Origin: JAFLTL01 sp964389525
GTDB lineage: Bacteria; Bacteroidota; Bacteroidia; Bacteroidales; Muribaculaceae
Length of the DNA: 64,000 nucleotides
Reading direction: 5' to 3'
Assembly (NCBI GenBank): GCA_964389525.1
Contig: CAYMEX010000010.1
Coordinates: forward strand, 31,704 to 95,703
The translations under genes were made by a program, and so were the position numbers. Of this stretch, positions 6,959 through 16,174 are shown in pieces; position 1 is the first letter of the stretch, and the number at the start of each line of letters is the position of its first letter. The notes beneath the pieces were generated by a model. The model searched no databases, was not told the origin of the DNA, and was given only the letters and a program-made list of their open reading frames with translations.

Positions 6959-9022
6959 TTACATTACACAGAGGGCTGTGATAAGTCCGAGCAGGAGTGC
7001 ACCGGCGACATACACAAGCACATAATGCTGTACGTTGCCGCTCTGCAGACACTTGATGCTCTCCGACGCCTTGTTGGTGATAGCGGCGAGACCGTCCATC
7101 GAGCCGTCGATGATATGGCGGTCAAACCATGCGATCGGGCGGCACACACTGTTGAAGATGATCTTGTGTGTGATGAACATATACAGCTCGTCGAAATAGA
7201 AACGGTTGCGGCACCATGTCCACAGGGTGGGCATGAGCTCGCGCATACGGCGGGGAAGAGGATTTTCCTTCTTGTACATCACCCAGGCAAGACCGATGCC
7301 GAGAAGCGCTGTCACAAGCGAGATACATGCGACAAACCAGTTAAGCTGCTCGAGATTGGTGAGAAGCGAGAGCGAGTTATACATCGGATGTCCGTTCCAT
7401 GTCACCAGGTCGCCAAACGGGAAGAAGCCCGAGATTACCGACATGATAGCGAGGAACACGAGCGGAAGCGTCATGGTCCAGGGCTGATCGGTGGGAGCGT
7501 GATGCCCGGCGGGCTTGTGCTCCTTCCACCAGAAGATGAGGAAGTAGAGGCGGAACATGTAGAACGCGGTCAGACCGGCCACGATCGACATCCACAGATA
7601 CCAGTAGAACGAATGGCTGAACACGGCCGTCAGTATCTCGTCTTTGGAGAAGAATCCGGCGAACGGTATGATACCGGCGATAGCCAGACAGCCGATAAGG
7701 AACGTGATGTGTGTGATGGGCATGTACTTGCGCAGACCGTGCATGCCGGTGTAGTCGTTCGTTCCGACAGCATGGATGATAGCGCCGGCTCCGAGGAAGA
7801 GGAGCGCCTTGAACATCGCGTGTGTGAACAGATGGAACATCGAAGCCATGTAGCCCACTGCATGGTGGTGCTCAGGACGTGCGACGCCGAGCGACACCAT
7901 CATAAACGCTATCTGCGATATTGTGGAGAACGCGAGCACACGCTTGATGTCGAGCTGTGTGCAGGCGACCATAGCAGCATACAGAGCTGTCACCGCTCCC
8001 ACCACTGTCACGATATCGAGAGCCGTGGTCTCCATGAGATAGAGCGGGAAGAGACGTGCCACCAGATATACACCGGCCACGACCATAGTAGCGGCGTGGA
8101 TGAGTGCCGATACAGGTGTCGGGCCCTCCATGGCATCGGGGAGCCAGATGTGGAGAGGCATCATCGCCGACTTACCCATGCCGCCCATGAAGATGAGCAC
8201 AAGAGCCCAGGTCAGCACCGATCCGCCCATAAACACCGGAGCGGCCGAAGTTGCAAAGATGTTCTTGACCCACTCCGCGGTGCCGATGTTCACCTGATAG
8301 GTGTCGGCCATGCCCTCGACTGCTGTTGAGGTAAGATCAGTGAAGTTGAACGTGCCCGTGTAGAACGAGAGCACCAGAATACCGATCAGGAAGCCAAGAT
8401 CGGCGAAACGTGTCACGATAAACGCCTTCTTCGACGCCGATACAGCCGACGGCTTCGTGAAGTAGAAACCGATGAGCAGATATGACGATGCGCCCACAAG
8501 CTCCCAGAATATGTACATCTGGAAGATGTTGGTTGCGACAACCAGTCCGAGCATCGAGAACGAGAAAAGCGACAGATAAGCGAAGAAACGCTGGAAACCA
8601 CGCTCGGGAGTACCGTGGTGGTCGCGCATATATCCGTTGCTGTAGAGATGCACCATAAACGAGATGGTGGTGATCACCACAAGCATCATCGCCGAGATCG
8701 GGTCGAGCAGGAAGCCGAGTTTGATTGCAAGTCCGGCCTTCACAAGATTGCCGGCCGCATCAAACACGTCGGGCGTAAACTGGAGCCATGTCACATTGAA
8801 CACGACCGACTGCAGACGCTCGCCTACCGAATTGATAAATGCCGGATTACCCGAGAAGAAATAGGTCAGTGCCGTGATATAGGCGAGTGTGAGGGTCACA
8901 CCCATCGACGCCGTACCGATAGCTCCCGCAGTCCCGTGCTTCATATATTTGCCAAGCAGGCCGAGCACCAGAAATGTCAGCAGCGGCAGGGCAAGAATGA
9001 GAATTGGCATTGTTGATTCCAT
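6959..9022 (-). CDS. nuoL: NADH-quinone oxidoreductase subunit L
   Basis: The largest antiporter-like subunit, 687 residues, with the C-terminal amphipathic helix and final membrane segment expected of NuoL/ND5. Key residues are visible in IFWELVGASSYLLIGFYF (Glu), MGKSAMMPLHIWLPDAMEGP (Lys) and KALLFLGAGAIIHA (Lys). A second Met four codons downstream (MPILILALPLL) could equally be the start. It is 15 bp downstream of nuoK. Confidence 0.95.
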   Translation of the reverse strand: MESTMPILILALPLLTFLVLGLLGKYMKHGTAGAIGTASMGVTLTLAYITALTYFFSGNPAFINSVGERLQSVVFNVTWLQFTPDVFDAAGNLVKAGLAIKLGFLLDPISAMMLVVITTISFMVHLYSNGYMRDHHGTPERGFQRFFAYLSLFSFSMLGLVVATNIFQMYIFWELVGASSYLLIGFYFTKPSAVSASKKAFIVTRFADLGFLIGILVLSFYTGTFNFTDLTSTAVEGMADTYQVNIGTAEWVKNIFATSAAPVFMGGSVLTWALVLIFMGGMGKSAMMPLHIWLPDAMEGPTPVSALIHAATMVVAGVYLVARLFPLYLMETTALDIVTVVGAVTALYAAMVACTQLDIKRVLAFSTISQIAFMMVSLGVARPEHHHAVGYMASMFHLFTHAMFKALLFLGAGAIIHAVGTNDYTGMHGLRKYMPITHITFLIGCLAIAGIIPFAGFFSKDEILTAVFSHSFYWYLWMSIVAGLTAFYMFRLYFLIFWWKEHKPAGHHAPTDQPWTMTLPLVFLAIMSVISGFFPFGDLVTWNGHPMYNSLSLLTNLEQLNWFVACISLVTALLGIGLAWVMYKKENPLPRRMRELMPTLWTWCRNRFYFDELYMFITHKIIFNSVCRPIAWFDRHIIDGSMDGLAAITNKASESIKCLQSGNVQHYVLVYVAGALLLGLITALCVM

Positions 9023-9037
9023 AATAGGTACCGGGGA

Positions 9038-9349
9038 TTAGAATTTCATTGTTGTCAGATCCTGGACGTCGATGTCCTTGGCGACTCTGAACACATTTAC
9101 AATTATGGCGATTGCGAGAGCTGTCTCGGCTGCCGCGATTGCTATCGCAAACAGCGTGAACATCATGCCTTCCATGCTTCCGGGGAAGAGGTAACGGTTG
9201 AACACCACAAAATTCATGTCCACACCGTTGAGCATCAGCTCAAGCGATATCAGCATCGCGATCATGTTCTTGCGCGTGATGAAGCCATAGAGGCCGCAGC
9301 AAAACATGAAAAGCGACAGCACTAAATAACATATCATTGGGATTTCCAT
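9038..9349 (-). CDS. nuoK: NADH-quinone oxidoreductase subunit K
   Basis: A small three-helix membrane subunit, 103 residues. The two conserved membrane glutamates of NuoK/ND4L are present in SLELMLNGVDMN and AIAAAETALAIAI. It is 11 bp after nuoJ, in the standard J-K-L-M-N order. It helps form the proton channel of complex I. Confidence 0.95.
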   Translation of the reverse strand: MEIPMICYLVLSLFMFCCGLYGFITRKNMIAMLISLELMLNGVDMNFVVFNRYLFPGSMEGMMFTLFAIAIAAAETALAIAIIVNVFRVAKDIDVQDLTTMKF

Positions 9350-9360
9350 GACCTTGCTGT

Positions 9361-9873
9361 TTATTTTTTACGTGCGATAACTATTCCGCCTATCATGCAG
9401 CCCAGCAAAAGGATGCTGACTGCCTCAAACGGAAGGAGATACTGTCCGTGTCCGGTTCCCATCAACGCAGTGCCGATAGCCTTCATGTCGAGAAAAGGCA
9501 TATCGGGACGCGACAGAAGCGAGTCGGCGCGGCTGACAAGCGAGATCCCGCCGATGACAAACATTGCGACTCCAAGAAGCAATGCACGCACATGCTTGCG
9601 CGACTCCAGTTTTTTCTCGTTGTTGCCCGGATGACTTGTGAGCAGTATCGCAAAGACAAACAGCACGACAATACCTCCGGCATAAACCGCTATCTGAACC
9701 GCGCCGAGAAACTCATAGTCGAGTTGAAAGTAAACTGCGGCAGTAGCAAACAGCACAAACAAGAGATAGGTCGCCGCGCGCAATATCTTGCGGGTAGTCA
9801 CGGCCATTACCGAGAAAATGACTATCGCAAGAGCGATAATCACATACGCGATAAAACTTCCTACTGATTCCAT
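9361..9873 (-). CDS. nuoJ: NADH-quinone oxidoreductase subunit J
   Basis: A five-helix membrane subunit of 170 residues, close to the usual NuoJ length. The stretch YFQLDYEFLGAVQIAVYAGGIVVLFVFAI is the conserved NuoJ/ND6 region around the third helix with its pi-bulge glycines (YAGGIVVLF). It is 33 bp downstream of nuoI. Confidence 0.95.
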   Translation of the reverse strand: MESVGSFIAYVIIALAIVIFSVMAVTTRKILRAATYLLFVLFATAAVYFQLDYEFLGAVQIAVYAGGIVVLFVFAILLTSHPGNNEKKLESRKHVRALLLGVAMFVIGGISLVSRADSLLSRPDMPFLDMKAIGTALMGTGHGQYLLPFEAVSILLLGCMIGGIVIARKK

Positions 9874-9906
9874 TGAATATGATTCGATTGTTTTTATTTT
9901 CTGGCT

Positions 9907-10497
9907 TTATTTGGCCGGTGTCTCACCACCTGCCTGCTTGGCTGCGGCGGCTTTGGCTGCTGCAGCGGCCTTTGCGGCGGCTATCTTGGCCTCGCGCTCG
10001 GCAAGTATCTTTGCTTTCTCTTCCTCTGTAGGCTCGGGTTCGGGCTTCTCGGGAAGATAATTCAGCTGTTTGACAAGTTTCGATCGTGTGAACACCGCCT
10101 GCTCGAAGTCATTTGAGAATCTCAGAGCGTTGGTCGGACATGAGGTGGCACACAACTGGCAGAATGTGCAGCTCCCAAGATCATAGATATACTTGGCAAG
10201 TTTCTTTTTCTTCTTTCCGTCCCAAGTGTCCACCATTTTGGTCTCGAGCGTGATTGTTCCGTTAGGGCAATTGCGCTCGCACGTACCGCATGCGATGCAC
10301 TTGTGATTTCCCTCTTCGTCATAAATAAGTTCGAGGCATGCACGGAATCGCTCGGGGATATGCATCGTGTCGCGGTTCTCCGGGTACCTCTCAGTTATCT
10401 TCGGGGTCACGAATTCCTTGGCGGTTACCTGCATGCCCTGCAAAAGGCTTGAGATGCCGCCGGCCAAAGAGGTGAAATAGTCTTTTACGCTACCCAT
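9907..10497 (-). CDS. nuoI: NADH-quinone oxidoreductase subunit I, with Ala/Lys-rich C-terminal tail
   Basis: The peripheral-arm subunit carrying two [4Fe-4S] clusters, 196 residues. Cysteines 67, 70, 73, 77 (CIACGTCERNCP) and 110, 113, 116, 120 (CTFCQLCATSCP) match the ferredoxin-type pattern. From about residue 150 the protein ends in a highly charged, alanine-rich segment (EREAKIAAAKAAAAAKAAAA), probably a long helix not found in standard NuoI. It restarts the nuo set 94 bp after atpG, with the atp genes lying between it and nuoH. Confidence 0.95.
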   Translation of the reverse strand: MGSVKDYFTSLAGGISSLLQGMQVTAKEFVTPKITERYPENRDTMHIPERFRACLELIYDEEGNHKCIACGTCERNCPNGTITLETKMVDTWDGKKKKKLAKYIYDLGSCTFCQLCATSCPTNALRFSNDFEQAVFTRSKLVKQLNYLPEKPEPEPTEEEKAKILAEREAKIAAAKAAAAAKAAAAKQAGGETPAK

Positions 10498-10591
10498 TTT
10501 TTTCTGCTTTGAGGATATGTCTGTTATTTATTTTACTTTTATATGTTCTCGCCCGCCCGATTACCGGTCAGGCACTTTGTCTCTCTTAGTT

Positions 10592-11467
10592 CTACCTTAC
10601 CTGTCCGCCCAGTATGTCGAGAAGTTCGGTCGTGATCGCCTCCTGACGGAGTTTGTTGTACTCGAGTTTGAGCTGATCCTGAAGCTTCTTCGCATTGTCG
10701 TTGGCACTCTGCATCGCCATGACGCGGGCAGCCTGCTCCGACGCGCGGTTCTCGGTGAAGATATCCTCCACCACCGAGCGCAGATACATCGGCAGGCCGC
10801 GTCTCACCACCGTTTCAGCGTCAGGCTCGATGATATACGGCACATCCTTGCGCTGCTCGCAGTCGAAATTACTCTGATCGACCGGCAGCAGCCCCGTGCG
10901 TTGCGGCCTCTGGCGGCTTGCGCTCTGATAGTTCATGTAGAGAGCCTCCACACGGTCGGTCTCTCCGCTCACAAACGCCTCTTCAAGCGACTTGACAAAC
11001 TCGCCCACCGACGCGCCCTCACTCTTTGAGCTTACTCCCTCGGGAGCCATCTCAACCTTTACGGTCGCGCCCGATATGCGGTTGCAGGCCTTGTAGATCT
11101 TGGCGCCTATAGCCACGATCTTCACATCGGCACCGGGATACTCGTTCCTGATGTCGGCAATGTCGTCGGCCACACGCTTGGCAAGATTCACATTGTAGGC
11201 GCCGCACAGACCGTCGTCACTGCCCCACACCACCAGAGTCACCTTGCGCACCTCGCGCTGCGAGAGCAGAGGCGAGCTGAATGTGGCGTCCGACGAAAGC
11301 ATCGACGCTATGATAGTCTCCACCTGTCGGCGATAAGGTTTAAGGCGACGCAGCGCACCCTCGGCCTTGTGCATCTTGGCCGAAGATATCATCTTCATCG
11401 CCCCGGTGATTTTTTCCGAAGACGCTACCGACCCTATACGGCTCTTGAGTTCTCTCAGAGTTGCCAT
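10592..11467 (-). CDS. atpG: ATP synthase F1 gamma subunit
   Basis: The central rotor stalk of F1, 291 residues. The N-terminal MATLRELKSRIGSVASSEKITGAM and the C-terminal SANDNAKKLQDQLKLEYNKLRQ helices are the conserved coiled-coil pair of gamma. It is the last atp gene of the block (63 bp after atpA); nuoI follows 94 bp later, with no terminator recognised between them. Confidence 0.95.
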   Translation of the reverse strand: MATLRELKSRIGSVASSEKITGAMKMISSAKMHKAEGALRRLKPYRRQVETIIASMLSSDATFSSPLLSQREVRKVTLVVWGSDDGLCGAYNVNLAKRVADDIADIRNEYPGADVKIVAIGAKIYKACNRISGATVKVEMAPEGVSSKSEGASVGEFVKSLEEAFVSGETDRVEALYMNYQSASRQRPQRTGLLPVDQSNFDCEQRKDVPYIIEPDAETVVRRGLPMYLRSVVEDIFTENRASEQAARVMAMQSANDNAKKLQDQLKLEYNKLRQEAITTELLDILGGQVR

Positions 11468-11530
11468 TGGCTATTGGTGGATTGGTGGTTGATTATTTCG
11501 TTTATGCAGTCTCTCTCCTGTGTCAGGCAA

Positions 11531-13114
11531 TCAGTTGTACTTGGCGGCCACTTCCTTGGCGGCATCAGTGATCTTCTGGGTGATCTCATCGGTCAGCACA
11601 CGCTTCTCTCTGATCGCGTCGAGCACGTCCGACTGATACTTGGCATGGAGAAGCTGTATGAGCGAACGCTCGAAATCGGCCACCTGATCGACAGGAACAC
11701 TGGTGAGGAGGCCGTTTACACCGCAGAATATCACACATACCTCCTCCTCTACCGCCATAGGCGAGTACTGGGGCTGTATGAGAAGACGCTCGTTCTTGCG
11801 GCCGCGGTCGATGACACGGGCAGTCACGGCGTCGATATCTCCGCCGAACTTCGTGAAGCTCTCCAGCTCGCGGAACTGCGCCTGGTCGATCTTCAGCGTG
11901 CCGGCCACCTTCTTCATGGCCTTGATTTGGGCATTACCGCCCACACGCGACACCGATATACCCACATTGATCGCCGGACGGATGCCTCGGTTGAAAAGCG
12001 ATGTCTCCAGATAGATCTGTCCGTCGGTGATCGAAATTACGTTTGTCGGGATATAAGCCGACACGTCACCGGCCTGTGTCTCGATTATAGGAAGTGCGGT
12101 AAGCGATCCGCCACCCTTCACGATAGGCTTGAGAGCCTCCGGAAGGTCATTCATGTTGGCGGCCACCTCCTGATTGTCGATAATCTTTGCGGCGCGCTCG
12201 AGCAGACGCGAGTGCAGGTAAAAGATATCACCCGGATATGCCTCGCGGCCCGAAGGGCGCTTCAATATGAGCGAGATCTCACGATATGCGACAGCCTGCT
12301 TCGACAGATCGTCGTAGATGATGAGAGCGTCGCGGCCCGTGTCGCGTATATACTCGCCGATGGCCACACCGGCAAAAGGCGAATAATAGCGCATGGCAGC
12401 CGAGTCGGAAGCCGACGCTGCCACAACCACCGTGTAGTCGAGAGCGCCGTTCTGACGCAGCGTGTCGACCGTAGCGGCGATCGACGACGCCTTCTGCCCT
12501 ATTGCCACATATATGCAGTAGACAGGCTTGCCTGCCTCAAATTCTTTCTTCTGATTGATGATAGTGTCGATTGCGATCGCAGTCTTGCCTATCTGACGGT
12601 CGCCGATGATAAGCTCACGCTGTCCGCGGCCTATAGGCACCATGGCGTCCACGGCCTTGATACCGGTCTGGAGAGGCTGATTCACCGGCTGACGGAAAAT
12701 AACGCCGGGAGCCTTGCGCTCAAGAGGCATCTGAAGAAGATCGCCCGTGATAGGGCCGCGACCGTCGATCGGCTCGCCGAGCACATTGATGACACGGCCG
12801 AACATGCCCTCGCCGACCTTGATCGAAGCGATATTGCCGGTGCGCTTCACACTCATTCCCTCGGTCACCTTGTCGACATTGTTCATCAGAATAACACCGA
12901 CATTGCTCTCCTCGAGATTGAGCGCCACACCCGTCACGCCGTTCTCAAACTCCACGAGCTCATTGGCCTTGACATTGTCAAGTCCGTAAACATGAGCCAC
13001 ACCGTCGCCCACCTCGAGCACCTTGCCCGTCTCTTCAAACGACACCTTGCTGTTGATGCTGTCCAGCTGCTGGCGCAGAACTTCTGAAATCTCGCTGGGG
13101 TTGATTGTTGCCAT
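11531..13114 (-). CDS. atpA: ATP synthase F1 alpha subunit
   Basis: A regulatory nucleotide-binding subunit of F1, 527 residues. The P-loop GDRQIGKT is at 171-178, and the alpha signature PAINVGISVSRVGG lies near residue 365. It follows atpH by 3 bp, so the two are probably translationally coupled. Length and order are standard for Bacteroidales. Confidence 0.96.
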   Translation of the reverse strand: MATINPSEISEVLRQQLDSINSKVSFEETGKVLEVGDGVAHVYGLDNVKANELVEFENGVTGVALNLEESNVGVILMNNVDKVTEGMSVKRTGNIASIKVGEGMFGRVINVLGEPIDGRGPITGDLLQMPLERKAPGVIFRQPVNQPLQTGIKAVDAMVPIGRGQRELIIGDRQIGKTAIAIDTIINQKKEFEAGKPVYCIYVAIGQKASSIAATVDTLRQNGALDYTVVVAASASDSAAMRYYSPFAGVAIGEYIRDTGRDALIIYDDLSKQAVAYREISLILKRPSGREAYPGDIFYLHSRLLERAAKIIDNQEVAANMNDLPEALKPIVKGGGSLTALPIIETQAGDVSAYIPTNVISITDGQIYLETSLFNRGIRPAINVGISVSRVGGNAQIKAMKKVAGTLKIDQAQFRELESFTKFGGDIDAVTARVIDRGRKNERLLIQPQYSPMAVEEEVCVIFCGVNGLLTSVPVDQVADFERSLIQLLHAKYQSDVLDAIREKRVLTDEITQKITDAAKEVAAKYN

Positions 13115-13117
13115 GTT

Positions 13118-13684
13118 TTATTTGCTTAAAAGCTGTTGACGGAGTTGATTAAATTCGTTTGCTACCGAGGCGTCAAGACGCTCGTTGTCGACTGCGATGC
13201 GAAAACCGCCTATCAGCTGTGTATTCACCTTCGAGTCATATTCCATCGTGCCCTCGCCGATGTGTCTCTGCACGAGATCTCTCATCTGCGACTCGGTCGA
13301 TGCGTCAGGCCGGCTCGCCCACTCCACCGTCACGCGCCTGATACCGTTCTTCTTTCTGTAAAGACCGATATAAGACAACGCTATAGCCCTGACGAGCGTC
13401 AGCCTGCGGTTGTGAAACAGAAGTTTCACAAAATCTTTTATCAGAGCATCAACACCGGCCTGATTATCCGATACACGGCCACATGCCGACGTTATCAGCG
13501 CGCTTTTCTCGGCCTCGTCGACATACGGATTAGTGACAGCCGACGTCAGGCCTGCGCCCTCCGGGCCGTCGAACATAGCCTCAAGATTGAGCATCGCCTC
13601 ATACACTCCCCCGCTCAGCCCCTTTTCACAGGCCGAGTCAAAGAGCGCCTTGGCGTATCTCGATGGCAACAATCCTAAATCCAT
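13118..13684 (-). CDS. atpH: ATP synthase F1 delta subunit
   Basis: The peripheral-stalk delta/OSCP subunit, 188 residues. It starts MDLGLLPSRYAKALFDSACEKG, the usual N-terminal motif, and ends with the DSKVNTQLIGGFRIAVDNERLDAS region conserved in the family. It lies 36 bp after atpF and 3 bp before atpA. Confidence 0.94.
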   Translation of the reverse strand: MDLGLLPSRYAKALFDSACEKGLSGGVYEAMLNLEAMFDGPEGAGLTSAVTNPYVDEAEKSALITSACGRVSDNQAGVDALIKDFVKLLFHNRRLTLVRAIALSYIGLYRKKNGIRRVTVEWASRPDASTESQMRDLVQRHIGEGTMEYDSKVNTQLIGGFRIAVDNERLDASVANEFNQLRQQLLSK

Positions 13685-13720
13685 TGTATCTCAGTTTCAG
13701 TGTGTGGATGATGCTTCTTT

Positions 13721-14212
13721 CTACTTGTCCATGTCGCTCATAAGCGTCTCCACAAGCTTCTTCTGCGATTTCTCGTCCTCAAGCTGTGTCTTGACAACTT
13801 TCTGAGCTATCTCAAGCGCAAATGCGCTCACCTCATTCCTGAGGTTCTTCTCTGCCTCTTTCTGCGCCTGGGCGATAGACTCCCTGGCCTGGTCCATAAC
13901 CTTCGACGCCTCTGTCTGGGCAGCCTCACGCGCCTCCTCGACGATTTTAGTCTTCATCTTGTCGGCGTCGCGCAATATGTCGGCCTGCTGGCGACGGGCA
14001 TCGTCAATTATTCCCTTCGCTTCCTCGCGTGCGCCGTCGAGCTGCGACTTTGCTTCCTGGGCATACTCTACCCCTTTGTCAATGAAATTGGCACGCTCCG
14101 CAATACCCTTCATTATCGCAGGCCACGCAAACACGGCAAGTATAATGAACAGGATGGCGAACGACACAAACATCCATATGACCAATCCGCTGTCTGGAGA
14201 AAACAATTCCAT
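13721..14212 (-). CDS. atpF: ATP synthase Fo b subunit
   Basis: A peripheral-stalk subunit of 163 residues with one N-terminal membrane helix (LVIWMFVSFAILFIILAVFAWP) and a long charged coiled coil. The start at 14212 (MELFSPDSGL) is chosen because the frame extending upstream to 14329 adds about 39 residues unlike any b subunit and overlaps a large hairpin. It lies about 200 bp after atpE, an unusually wide spacing for this locus. Confidence 0.92.
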   Translation of the reverse strand: MELFSPDSGLVIWMFVSFAILFIILAVFAWPAIMKGIAERANFIDKGVEYAQEAKSQLDGAREEAKGIIDDARRQQADILRDADKMKTKIVEEAREAAQTEASKVMDQARESIAQAQKEAEKNLRNEVSAFALEIAQKVVKTQLEDEKSQKKLVETLMSDMDK

Positions 14213-14346
14213 GCTGTTGAGGAGTGAAATGGGGTTACTTAATTGAAGATTGAAAGAGACTTTAGCCGGGCATGACCACGTCTGTAGAAGACAGGGGATG
14301 CGATATGGCCTTATGCTCGCCCGACACAATCATTTCCGGCCGATAT

Positions 14347-14380
14347 CCCTCCGGAGCGGCATCAATGCCGTTCCGGAGGG
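14347..14380 (-). promoter_or_regulatory. Large intercistronic hairpin between atpE and atpF
   Basis: A near-perfect 16-bp stem (arms 14347-14362 and 14365-14380, starting CCCTCCGGAG, with one G-T wobble) and a very short loop. No T-run follows on the minus strand, so it does not look like a terminator. An RNA-processing or 3'-stabilising role that raises atpE relative to atpF is an inference from the high copy number of subunit c. Confidence 0.7.
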
Positions 14381-14409
14381 TTAGACCGGTATATCGTGCC
14401 TGCTGCGTC

Positions 14410-14655
14410 TTAGACGAAGAGTGCGAGGATGCAGACGATGACAGCAAAAAGAGCCACGCCCTCGACAAGAGCGGCGATGACGATCATGTTGCTTCGGATG
14501 TCTCCTGCCGACTCCGGCTGACGGGCGATAGCCTCCATGGCGGCGCCGCCAATCTTACCGATGCCAAGACCTGCGCCAATAGCTGCTATGCCGGCGCCGA
14601 TGGTTGCTCCAAGACCTGAAAGGGCTGCAACTTCCGCTAAAATAGATGCTAACAT
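14410..14655 (-). CDS. atpE: ATP synthase Fo c subunit
   Basis: The proteolipid rotor-ring subunit, 81 residues in two helices joined by the ARQPES loop. The ion-binding carboxylate is Glu65 (ALVEGVALF). The Gln in helix 1 and the Glu-Ser/Thr pair typical of sodium-binding c rings are absent (GLGIGKIGG and VEGVA here), so a proton-type ring is inferred. Confidence 0.96.
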   Translation of the reverse strand: MLASILAEVAALSGLGATIGAGIAAIGAGLGIGKIGGAAMEAIARQPESAGDIRSNMIVIAALVEGVALFAVIVCILALFV

Positions 14656-14702
14656 TTTTGTGATATTTTGAAGTTATTTACTGTATTGCTGTTTAATGTC
14701 TC

Positions 14703-15869
14703 TCAAAGTGTGGCGACGGGCGCGCTATCCTTCGATCCGCCTCCGCCGTCCTCATGCTTCTCATGCTTCTCCTCATGTCCGCCCTCCTGGGCAAGAGCGA
14801 TGAAGATCGTCGACAGCATAGTGAACACATACGCCTGGATGAAACTTACAAGCACATCCACAAGGAGCATGAACACCGAGAACGCTATCGAGACAACGCT
14901 CGTCGCACCGATCACGATCGGACCGAACGAAGCGAAGATGAAAATCAGAAGTGTGAGCACAAGCACGATCATGTGGCCGCCCATCATGTTGGCGAACAGA
15001 CGCACAGTCAGTGCTGCGGGTTTTGTGAACATGCCGAAGATCTCGATAACCTGCATGATAGGTATCGGGAACTTGAGCCAGATAGGCACGTCGGGCCAGA
15101 AGATATCTTTCCAGTAATGCTTGGTGCCGAAAAGGTTGGTGAAGAAGAAGGTGAATATCGCAAGCACCATCGTCACCGCCACATTGCCGGTCACATTCGC
15201 GCCGCCGGGAAATACCACCATAAGACCCGCGAGGTTCAGCACAAATATGAACATGAACACCGTCAGAAGATACGGGGCGAACTTCTCAGCCTTATCCTTG
15301 AGAGTCGACTTGATGACTCCTGTATAGACAAACTCTATCAGAGCCTCGAAAGCTCCAAGACCGCGACGCGGCACACGGTAGCCGTTGCGTTTGTACCAGC
15401 TCTTGAGCCAGAAACAGAGCCACATGATCACCAGCATCGTGATGAAAATCGCGCATACGTTCTTGGTGATGGATATATCGGTGACACGAGTCTCTGTGCC
15501 CGCACCGTCGACCTCGACGATCTTGTTGCGGTTCTCTCCCTCTTTGGCTATCCTGAAAGTGACGCCGCCGTCGACATAGTCATCGCCGCCGGTCACACGG
15601 CCCGACGAGAATACATGCCAGCCGCCATCCTTGCTTTTCACAATCACAGGAAGCGGAATGCGCTTGTGATGGTTGAAAGGCACCTCCCAGCCATAGCCGT
15701 CGCCAAGATGCTCAAAGATTATCTCTTTCACGTCAAGAGGCTTCTCCGACGACTCCTCATGGCTGTCAGCAGCCCGCATCTCAAATCCCCCGGTCACTGC
15801 CGAAGCGAAGAGAAATGCCACAAAGGCTACGATATATCTGTAAAGTCGCTGATGCATCTTGTTTTTCAC
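14703..15869 (-). CDS. atpB: ATP synthase Fo a subunit with signal peptide and extended N-terminus
   Basis: The proton-channel subunit, 388 residues, longer than the E. coli protein. It has a signal-peptide-like start (YIVAFVAFLFASAVTGG), a soluble domain of about 100 residues, then the membrane part with essential Arg290 in AALTVRLFANM. The C-terminus is rich in His, Glu and Gly (GGHEEKHEKHEDGGGG). Such N-terminal extensions are known in Bacteroidota. It follows atpC by 34 bp with no atpI-like gene between them. Confidence 0.95.
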   Translation of the reverse strand: MKNKMHQRLYRYIVAFVAFLFASAVTGGFEMRAADSHEESSEKPLDVKEIIFEHLGDGYGWEVPFNHHKRIPLPVIVKSKDGGWHVFSSGRVTGGDDYVDGGVTFRIAKEGENRNKIVEVDGAGTETRVTDISITKNVCAIFITMLVIMWLCFWLKSWYKRNGYRVPRRGLGAFEALIEFVYTGVIKSTLKDKAEKFAPYLLTVFMFIFVLNLAGLMVVFPGGANVTGNVAVTMVLAIFTFFFTNLFGTKHYWKDIFWPDVPIWLKFPIPIMQVIEIFGMFTKPAALTVRLFANMMGGHMIVLVLTLLIFIFASFGPIVIGATSVVSIAFSVFMLLVDVLVSFIQAYVFTMLSTIFIALAQEGGHEEKHEKHEDGGGGSKDSAPVATL

Positions 15870-15903
15870 GCGAATATTATACTCTACTGTTTCCTATCTC
15901 TCG

Positions 15904-16155
15904 TCATTGCAGACACACCGAAACGACATTACGGTCTATCGTCGCAAGACCGCCTGCAATTTCAATGGTCTTATCCTCTCCCGAGTCTTTGGTCCGATAC
16001 ACTATCTGTCCTTTCTCGAGAGTCGTGATCAGCGAGGCATGATTGTGAAGCACAGTGAATGCACCCTGCGTTCCGGGCAGACCGACTTTCACGACCTCCC
16101 CCTCAAACACCACCTCTGCCGGTGATATCACTCTAAGTGTCATTGCCTCGTTCAT
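15904..16155 (-). CDS. atpC: ATP synthase F1 epsilon subunit, short form
   Basis: 83 residues containing only the N-terminal beta-sandwich (MTLRVISPAEVVFEGEVVKVGLPG). The two-helix C-terminal domain that inhibits ATP hydrolysis in other bacteria is missing. It lies 19 bp after atpD. Short epsilons are usual in Bacteroidales, so this is not a truncation artefact. Confidence 0.93.
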   Translation of the reverse strand: MNEAMTLRVISPAEVVFEGEVVKVGLPGTQGAFTVLHNHASLITTLEKGQIVYRTKDSGEDKTIEIAGGLATIDRNVVSVCLQ

Positions 16156-16174
16156 AATACGGTAGTTCTATTTG

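Noticed and set aside
5332..8329. Long open frames on the plus strand opposite nuoM and nuoL (over 500 codons each)
   Set aside because: They are antisense shadows: their products are rich in His, Arg, Glu and Asp without domains, while the minus strand gives full-length, motif-bearing NuoM and NuoL.
11369..13087. 572-codon open frame opposite atpA
   Set aside because: It covers atpA exactly and encodes a low-complexity His/Arg/Leu-rich product; atpA on the other strand has all its motifs.
14410..14655. Sodium-type ATP synthase c ring
   Set aside because: The helix-1 Gln and the helix-2 Glu-Ser/Thr pair of sodium-binding rings are replaced by Ile and Glu-Gly-Val.
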